Source: JBFJKD01 sp041600415
Lineage (GTDB): Bacteria; Pseudomonadota; Gammaproteobacteria; Pseudomonadales; Porticoccaceae
Length of the DNA: 64,000 nucleotides
NCBI GenBank assembly: GCA_041600415.1
Contig: JBFIKF010000001.1
Location: 248,001 to 312,000 of the forward strand
Reading direction: 5' to 3'
The position numbers and the translations under genes are program-made. Below, in pieces: positions 58,233 to 64,000 of this stretch. The notes below the pieces were generated by a model. It did no database searches. It was not told the origin of the DNA and saw only the letters and a program-made list of their open reading frames with translations. The first letter of the stretch is position 1. Every line of letters starts with the position of its first letter.

Positions 58233-60035
58233 ATGGCGGTTCCGTTATTAAACGAACGCGATTTGATCTTTCAATTGTACGAAGTACTCGATACCGAAGC
58301 GCTTCTGAAACGACCACGCTACCAGGATCATTCTCGGGAAATATTTGATACCACATTGGCTACTGCCAGGGGTATCGCCGAGCGATATTTTGCGAATCAC
58401 TATGCCAAAGGCGATGCCCACGAACCCCGTTTCGAGAACGGTGAAGTGCATGTCATCGAAGAAACAAAAATGGCATGGGATGCGTTTGTTGATGCCGGGT
58501 TTATGGCGGCACAACCAGATTATGATGAAGGCGGGCTACAGTTTCCTGAAGTTGTAGTGCGTGCGGTGGTTGCCTATATCAGCGCGGCGAATATTGGTAC
58601 CGCCGCCTATCTGTTTGTTGCAATTGGCGTTGCAAATTTACTGCGTGCTTTTGCTTCACAACAGCAAAAAGACTTATTTTTACCGCTTATCATGGGTGGT
58701 AAAAGTAACGGTACTATGGCGCTTACCGAACCCGATCAGGGGTCGGCTCTTGGCGATATTAAAACCAGCGCGGTGGCGCATGCCGACGGCACCTATCGTT
58801 TGGTTGGCCAGAAAATGTTTATTTCCTGCGCCGATCACAATATCACTGAAAACGTCATACATATGGTGCTGGCAAAAATTAAGGGTGCACCGGTTGGCGT
58901 AAAGGGAATATCCCTGTTTATCGTGCCTAAATATCTGGTTGATGAGCTGGGTAACCCGACCATCAGAAACGATGTGACGGTGGCTGGGTTAAACCACAAA
59001 ATGGGTTACCGCAACGCCACTAATACTGTGCTAAGTTTCGGTGAAAAAGACGGCGCGGTGGGATATCTGGTTGGCGAGCCACACCAGGGTTTGAACTACA
59101 TGTTTCAAATGATGAATGAGGCTCGGATCGGTATCGGTCTCGGCGCGGCTGCGCTGGCGTATCAAGGATTCAATCACTCGTTGGCATACGCCCGCCAGCG
59201 GCCACAGGGACGCTTGCCTTCCAACAAAGACCCCACGTCAAAGCAAATCATGCTGGTGGAGCACGCGGATGTCAGGCGGCTGTTACTCGCGCAAAAAGTT
59301 TATGCGGAGGGAGCGCTGTCGTTATGCCTGTTTGCCAGTGCGTTGTTCGAGGATCAGAATACTGCACCTGACGCGTCACAGCGGGAGCGGGCCGCTCTGT
59401 TGCTGGACCTGTTGACGCCGATTGTTAAATCCTGGCCGTCCAAATATGGCTGCGTTGCCAACGATATGGCCATTCAGGTATTAGGTGGCTCAGGTTATAT
59501 TCGCGAATATCCCGTGGAGCAGTTGTATCGGGATCAGCGCCTCAACCCCATTCACGAGGGCGCCGAAGCGATACATGGTCTCGATTTGCTCGGCCGCAAG
59601 GTGCCAATGAAAAATCGCGCGGGCTACCAAGTATTTTTGGCAGCGCTAGAAGCAGATATCGATATGGCTAATGGGCGTGCCACGACGCGGGAATTTGCCA
59701 CGCCGTTACGGCGCGCGAAAAATGTGCTGGATGAAACCACCGAGTCATTACTGATCCAGACCGCGCAGGATGTGGACCTGGGGATGGCTAACGCCACGAT
59801 TTATCTCGACATGTTCGGACGGGTTGTCGCCGCCTGGATGTGGGTGAAGCAGGCGATAAAAGCCGAGCAGGGTTTGCTACTTGCTGATGCTGACGAGGAT
59901 AAGTACTTCTATCAAGGCAAACTTCAGGCCGCTCGTTACTATATGGAGTGGGAGTTGCCCGCTATTGACGCACAATGCGAATTACTGCGATCAGGCAACA
60001 CAGTTTGTTTTGATATGCGCAACGAGTGGTTTTGA
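58233..60035 (+). CDS. Acyl-CoA dehydrogenase, DmdC-like (large form)
   Basis: 600-residue flavoprotein, clearly longer than the 380-400-residue ordinary acyl-CoA dehydrogenases, as in the DmdC family (3-methylmercaptopropionyl-CoA dehydrogenase, used on DMSP). N-terminal domain to about 150, FAD-binding signatures GTMALTEPDQGSALGDI and YRLVGQKMFISCADHN, then IRNDVTVAGLNHKMG, HSLAYARQRPQGR. The base candidate is Glu in HEGAEAIHGLDLLGRK. The extra C-terminal domain (about 440-600) is typical of this branch. A general acyl-CoA function is equally possible since no other dmd gene is present. It lies after the acyl-CoA ligase. Confidence 0.9.
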   Translation: MAVPLLNERDLIFQLYEVLDTEALLKRPRYQDHSREIFDTTLATARGIAERYFANHYAKGDAHEPRFENGEVHVIEETKMAWDAFVDAGFMAAQPDYDEGGLQFPEVVVRAVVAYISAANIGTAAYLFVAIGVANLLRAFASQQQKDLFLPLIMGGKSNGTMALTEPDQGSALGDIKTSAVAHADGTYRLVGQKMFISCADHNITENVIHMVLAKIKGAPVGVKGISLFIVPKYLVDELGNPTIRNDVTVAGLNHKMGYRNATNTVLSFGEKDGAVGYLVGEPHQGLNYMFQMMNEARIGIGLGAAALAYQGFNHSLAYARQRPQGRLPSNKDPTSKQIMLVEHADVRRLLLAQKVYAEGALSLCLFASALFEDQNTAPDASQRERAALLLDLLTPIVKSWPSKYGCVANDMAIQVLGGSGYIREYPVEQLYRDQRLNPIHEGAEAIHGLDLLGRKVPMKNRAGYQVFLAALEADIDMANGRATTREFATPLRRAKNVLDETTESLLIQTAQDVDLGMANATIYLDMFGRVVAAWMWVKQAIKAEQGLLLADADEDKYFYQGKLQAARYYMEWELPAIDAQCELLRSGNTVCFDMRNEWF

Positions 60036-60044
60036 TTCAGTGTT

Positions 60045-60058
60045 ACCTGGCACCAGGT
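60045..60058. repeat. Short hairpin after the acyl-CoA dehydrogenase gene
   Basis: ACCTGG-CA-CCAGGT forms a six-base inverted repeat just after the stop. A second small hairpin, CTACC-TTTTT-GGTAG, overlaps the stop of the convergent kinase gene. Together they might slow transcription between the convergent genes, but no proper T run follows. Confidence 0.35.
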
Positions 60059-60073
60059 TGCCTGCCGTAGCTG

Positions 60074-63000
60074 CTACCTTTTTGGTAGTGTGACCAGATT
60101 GCTGACCTCTTTTTTTGCTGTATTGTCGAAGTGATAATCGTTCACCAAAAACAAACGTTCGAATTCTTCCTTTGGTAAAGGTTTGCTAATCAGGTAGCCT
60201 TGCATTACATCACAGCCGATACTCTTTAGTACATCGAACTGTTCAGAATTTTCCACACCCTCCGCGACAGTGGTCAGCCCCAGACTTTTTGCCAATGCAA
60301 CTATTCCACCGACAATCGCGCGGTCACTTCCGTGCTTTTCAATTTCAATTACGAAAGAGCGGTCTATCTTTAACGCGTTGGCGGGCAAAATTTTTAAATA
60401 GTTAAGGGACGAGAAGCCGCTGCCGAAATCGTCTATCGTTAGCGAGAAGCCCATTTCCTTAAGGCGCATTAATTCGCTACGTGCCCGCTGTGGCTCAGTC
60501 ATGAGAACACTCTCTGTGATTTCGAGTTCGAGTGCAGATGCTGGCACCTTGTGTTTTATAATCAAATCCGACAAGGTTGTGGTTAGTTTGCCGTATTCCT
60601 GTAAATCCTTGCCCGAAAGATTTACGGATATCTTGACGTTGTAGCCCTGTGCGCGCCACCCGTGAATATGTTGCAGGGTTTTATCGAGTACCCAGTCGGT
60701 GATCAGTGTAATCAGCCCAATTTTTTCTGCTAGTGGAATAAACTCGAAGGGAGGAACCAGTCCACGTTTTGGATGAATCCAGCGTAACAGCGCCTCTGCT
60801 GACACCAAGCATCCATCGCTGGCGTTTACTTGTGGTTGAAAGTAAAGGATAAGCTCGTCGTTGTCGATAGCACTACGTAATTCGTGTTCGAGTTCCAGCC
60901 GAGCAGCTACCTCGCGTTCCATGCCTTCGGTATAAAAGCAGTAGTTATTGCGTGTTTCTTTGGCCCGAAACATTGCTGAATCAGCGTGTTTCATAAGCGT
61001 GTCTATGTCGAGACCGTGGTCTGGAAAAATGGCAATGCCAACGCTTGCGGTAACGTAGACATGTTGTTGCAAAAACGAAAACGGTTTGGCCAGCGTAGAA
61101 CAAATTTTTGTCGCGATACTGGATATCGCAGAACGATCATCAATACCTTCCAGAATAATTACAAACTCGTCACCACCCAGACGGGCAATTAAATCGTTAT
61201 CGCGCACGCAGGTTCTCAGTCGTAGCGCTACTTCCTTAAGCAACAAATCTCCAGTGTTGTGACCTAATGAATCGTTGATAATTTTGAAATTGTCGAGATC
61301 GAGCAACAATATGGCAATGCTGTGATCGTCGAGTTCGCCCCGGTTTAAAATTATACGCAACTCTTGTAATAGCTTGGCGCGATTGGGGAGTCCGGTGAGC
61401 GTATCGTGATACGCCAGTTGCCTTACGTGCTGCTCAGTTTTACCAGCTTTGATGAGCCGGAGCACGCGTTGTTTTAACACTGAGAAATGAATCGGTTTGG
61501 TAATATAATCCGTCGCGCCACTATTAAACGCGTGTGAGATCGCATCGTCGTCGTCCAAAGCAGTTACCATAAGGATGGGGACGTCGGAGCCATTCTCTAG
61601 CGCGCGTATTTGACGGGTCGCTTCGAAGCCGTTAAGCCCAGGCATCATCGCGTCAATAAGAATGACATCCGGCATCGATGAGCGGCAGATAGCAACTGCT
61701 TTGCTGCCGTCCGCGGCTTCCTCCACCTGAATATCTTCCTCAGAAAAAATACCTTTTAGTGCCAGACGTATGGAGCGGTCATCATCAATCAGCAGTAATT
61801 TGTGCGGGTGCCGCGCTAGTTCATTCTGCGCGTCAAATAATATACCGTTTTGTATATCCTTTTTTAGCAGTATATATTCATTTTCGATTTCATCGATCAG
61901 AGCTCGTGCGCCCAGGATGTCACCGGTATTTCCCGCGCGCTCCAGGCGTTTCGCAGTATTAACAACCCTGAAAGCGCCGAATATTGCGGCACTGCCCGAA
62001 ATAGTGTGTGCAATTTCGCGCAAAAGTTTTGCATCTTTTTGTCCAAAAGCTTTTTTTAATGAATTGATGTAGATTGGAGTGTCTTCGATGAAAGCGTCTA
62101 TCATCTGATACAATACTTCGCCGACATCAATAAAAAGTTGTTTTAAAAATAGCGGATCGTAACTTTTCTGGTCTACATTTTTGTCAAACAAAATATGGTC
62201 TGACTGAATATCGGCGGATAATCCTTCACGACGTAGCCATTTTTCTAATATGCTTTCCAGTTTTTTACGGGTTATCGGTTTTACAACAAAGTCATTCATG
62301 CCCGCGGATTCGCCAGCATCAGTTGCCGCATTACTATTTGCGCTCATTCCGATTATTGGCAAGTTGATTTCGGTATGTCCAAGGCGGCGAATGTGGCTGG
62401 TCGTCTCGTAACCATCCATTCCGGGCATAAAACAATCCATCAAAATAAGGCTAACGGGATTCTCGCGCACAAATTCGATTGCACTTTGACCGTTGCTGAC
62501 AACGCTGCATGTGTGCCCAGTTGCCTCCAGTAGTGCCGACATCACCTGTCGATTAGAGTGATTATCATCCACCACCAGTACCAGGGAATGCTCGGCAGCC
62601 CCGGAATGCGGCGCAGCGTCCCGAATTTGCCCATGCTGGTTGTTTACGGGTATATAGCTTTGACTGGTGAACAGGGAGGTACAAGTTTTAGAGGTAATGG
62701 GTTTGTAAATCACGGAGGCATATTCGTGATGGGTGGTAGTTATTGGGTTTACCATCAACACTAACGCATCCGGATTTGTGTTTTCGGTTTGCCTGGAAAA
62801 TTGTCGGCCTATTTCTGGTCGAGATTGGTATATGTGCTCATCTATCAGTAGATGGGTATATTGTTTTCCCTCGGTTATTCCGTGAATGGGGTTCCCGTGC
62901 TCGAAAGCCGAAGCTTCAATTGTATGTGCGCTGCCGCCGTGCTTAATAATTTGGGCAGCGAGCGCTTCGCCGACGATGCGTGAGGCAGACACTACCAAAG

Positions 63001-64000
63001 CACAGACGCGCTCCAGGCGTGCCGCATAATGTTGTGGTGCGTTTAGTCTGAGATCGTGTTGTACGGGGTTCGTAATCGGGATTGATATAACAAAGTTTGA
63101 CCCACGATCGCTGTTGCTATCGACGGTTATATTCCCGTCCATTATCTCTATAATTTGTTTGCATATGGCAAGGCCTAATCCTGTCCCTCCGTATCGTTTG
63201 GTGGTGGATGAATCCGCTTGCACAAACGCCTCAAATATTTTGTTTTTATGTTCGCCTGAAATGCCAATACCAGTGTCTCTAACTTCTATATTCAGCCTGG
63301 GTTCATCACCCGACGACATGGATATATAAATGCCCACTTCACCTGCTTCAGTAAATTTTACGGCGTTGCCAACTACATTGATCAGAACCTGCCTTAATTT
63401 CTGTGGATCGAAGGTAATGTAATCCGGCAGATTGGCAACACACGAATATCCTATGTCAATATTTTTTTTGAAAGCCTGTGTCGATAATAGTTTTATAATA
63501 TCGTCGAAAAATTCCGGTAAAAAAACCTCAGTACTGTGGAGAGTGAATCTCCCAGAGGACATTTTTGAAAAATCAAGAATATCGTCTACCAGGCGTAGCA
63601 ATTCCTCGCTGGACTGTCTGGCTACCGATATATACTCCCGTTGTTTTTCTGGCATGGACATACCTTCCAGAATGTCCAGCATACCAATCACGGAATTCAT
63701 AGGTGTTCTCAGTTCGTGCGTAACGTTGGATGCAAATTCGCTTTTCTCGCGAGCAACGGCAAGCGCGGCATCCCGAGCCGTGCTAAGTTGGAGCTGACGC
63801 TTTTCTAACACTTCCATCATGGTGTTAAAGGTTTTCTGAATGGTTGTCAGTTCCTCTGGTCCTTCGATTTGAGCTCGTACTTCGCGGTCGCCCAATTGGG
63901 CGCGTTGCATGATGCTCGCGAGCCGTTCCATGGGTTTAGTAACACGTCTCGATACGCCGATAATGGCCGCCAGAATAAGTAGCGATATGATCAGAGTCGC
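60074..64000 (-). CDS. Hybrid sensor kinase with receivers, Hpt, GGDEF and EAL domains (N-terminus outside window)
   Basis: At least 1308 residues; the frame stays open to the right edge, where an apparent membrane helix (LIISLLILAAIIG) and HAMP region begin. Order: HAMP; HisKA with His at 63716-63718 (THELRTPM); HATPase (NAVKFTEAG, GGTGLGLAIC); a degenerate receiver-like region (about 62640-63040); an intact receiver (LILMDCFMPGMDG, about 62440); Hpt (HTISGSAA, about 62010); a second receiver (ILIDAMMPG, about 61650); GGDEF (61163-61177) with an intact RxxD inhibitory site five residues before it; and EAL (60785-60799) with DDFGSG and EGVEN motifs. It should both sense and make or break cyclic di-GMP. 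The input is unknown. Confidence 0.9.
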   Translation of the reverse strand, partial: ATLIISLLILAAIIGVSRRVTKPMERLASIMQRAQLGDREVRAQIEGPEELTTIQKTFNTMMEVLEKRQLQLSTARDAALAVAREKSEFASNVTHELRTPMNSVIGMLDILEGMSMPEKQREYISVARQSSEELLRLVDDILDFSKMSSGRFTLHSTEVFLPEFFDDIIKLLSTQAFKKNIDIGYSCVANLPDYITFDPQKLRQVLINVVGNAVKFTEAGEVGIYISMSSGDEPRLNIEVRDTGIGISGEHKNKIFEAFVQADSSTTKRYGGTGLGLAICKQIIEIMDGNITVDSNSDRGSNFVISIPITNPVQHDLRLNAPQHYAARLERVCALVVSASRIVGEALAAQIIKHGGSAHTIEASAFEHGNPIHGITEGKQYTHLLIDEHIYQSRPEIGRQFSRQTENTNPDALVLMVNPITTTHHEYASVIYKPITSKTCTSLFTSQSYIPVNNQHGQIRDAAPHSGAAEHSLVLVVDDNHSNRQVMSALLEATGHTCSVVSNGQSAIEFVRENPVSLILMDCFMPGMDGYETTSHIRRLGHTEINLPIIGMSANSNAATDAGESAGMNDFVVKPITRKKLESILEKWLRREGLSADIQSDHILFDKNVDQKSYDPLFLKQLFIDVGEVLYQMIDAFIEDTPIYINSLKKAFGQKDAKLLREIAHTISGSAAIFGAFRVVNTAKRLERAGNTGDILGARALIDEIENEYILLKKDIQNGILFDAQNELARHPHKLLLIDDDRSIRLALKGIFSEEDIQVEEAADGSKAVAICRSSMPDVILIDAMMPGLNGFEATRQIRALENGSDVPILMVTALDDDDAISHAFNSGATDYITKPIHFSVLKQRVLRLIKAGKTEQHVRQLAYHDTLTGLPNRAKLLQELRIILNRGELDDHSIAILLLDLDNFKIINDSLGHNTGDLLLKEVALRLRTCVRDNDLIARLGGDEFVIILEGIDDRSAISSIATKICSTLAKPFSFLQQHVYVTASVGIAIFPDHGLDIDTLMKHADSAMFRAKETRNNYCFYTEGMEREVAARLELEHELRSAIDNDELILYFQPQVNASDGCLVSAEALLRWIHPKRGLVPPFEFIPLAEKIGLITLITDWVLDKTLQHIHGWRAQGYNVKISVNLSGKDLQEYGKLTTTLSDLIIKHKVPASALELEITESVLMTEPQRARSELMRLKEMGFSLTIDDFGSGFSSLNYLKILPANALKIDRSFVIEIEKHGSDRAIVGGIVALAKSLGLTTVAEGVENSEQFDVLKSIGCDVMQGYLISKPLPKEEFERLFLVNDYHFDNTAKKEVSNLVTLPKR

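Overview
The window reads as an ordinary chromosomal segment of a gammaproteobacterium, most likely a marine or environmental member of the Pseudomonadales/Cellvibrionales group (an inference, not a database result). Two stretches have gene order familiar from Pseudomonas: ftsE-ftsX-rpoH-(DUF423)-trmB at the left, and hemW-rdgB-(DUF4426)-metW-metX-yggT-proC-yggS | pilT-pilU | ruvX-yqgE-tonB-gshB | pilGHIJK-chpABC in the right half. Proteins are full length, codon use is even in most of the window, and no insertion sequence, prophage, CRISPR array or rRNA operon is visible. One tRNA gene, tRNA-Gly(CCC), lies at 56244-56317.

Layout. 1-6.7 kb: cell division (ftsE fragment, ftsX), heat-shock sigma factor (rpoH), DUF423 membrane protein, trmB, a TIGR02444 protein, an FKBP-type lipoprotein isomerase and a GNAT-nitrilase fusion. 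6.8-9.1 kb: a minus-strand operon of a membrane protein, an AhpD-like protein, a small acetyltransferase and rsuA. 9.1-12.9 kb: an accessory patch, apparently more AT-rich, with a YdcZ-type transporter and a divergent set of three unassigned genes (QueC-like PP-loop enzyme; NTF2/SnoaL-like protein plus ATP-grasp ligase). 12.9-18.4 kb: rsd, lrgB, lrgA, dsbB, acpH, gshA, a small conserved protein and a glutathione S-transferase, all on the minus strand. 18.6-25.8 kb: MOSC protein, ubiD, aldo/keto reductase, TerC, DUF3147, and a pair encoding an HMG-CoA-synthase-like/DUF35 fusion and a thiolase. 25.8-30.7 kb: rho and trxA (minus), then a membrane-anchored flavin disulfide reductase and an ArsM-like methyltransferase. 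30.8-37.2 kb: hemW to yggS. 37.3-56.1 kb: twitching motility ATPases and the whole Pil-Chp chemosensory cluster, including a 2347-residue ChpA. 56.2-64 kb: tRNA-Gly, an acyl-CoA ligase, a DmdC-like acyl-CoA dehydrogenase and a very large hybrid kinase/GGDEF/EAL protein running off the right edge.

How the genes work together. PilT and PilU power pilus retraction. The Pil-Chp cluster (PilJ receptor, PilI/ChpC adaptors, PilK/ChpB methyltransferase/methylesterase, ChpA kinase, PilG/PilH regulators) senses and steers it, and the kinase/GGDEF/EAL protein at the right edge could feed c-di-GMP into similar surface behaviour. gshA, gshB, a GST, trxA and dsbB give a thiol-redox theme. The acyl-CoA ligase and dehydrogenase suggest catabolism of fatty or organic acids.

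The two places I would examine first are the HMG-CoA-synthase-like/DUF35 protein (23195-24580), whose fold is recognisable but whose three catalytic positions all look replaced and which sits next to an apparently competent thiolase, and the divergent PP-loop / NTF2-like / ATP-grasp set (10081-12746), which looks like an uncharacterised small-molecule or peptide-modifying system.
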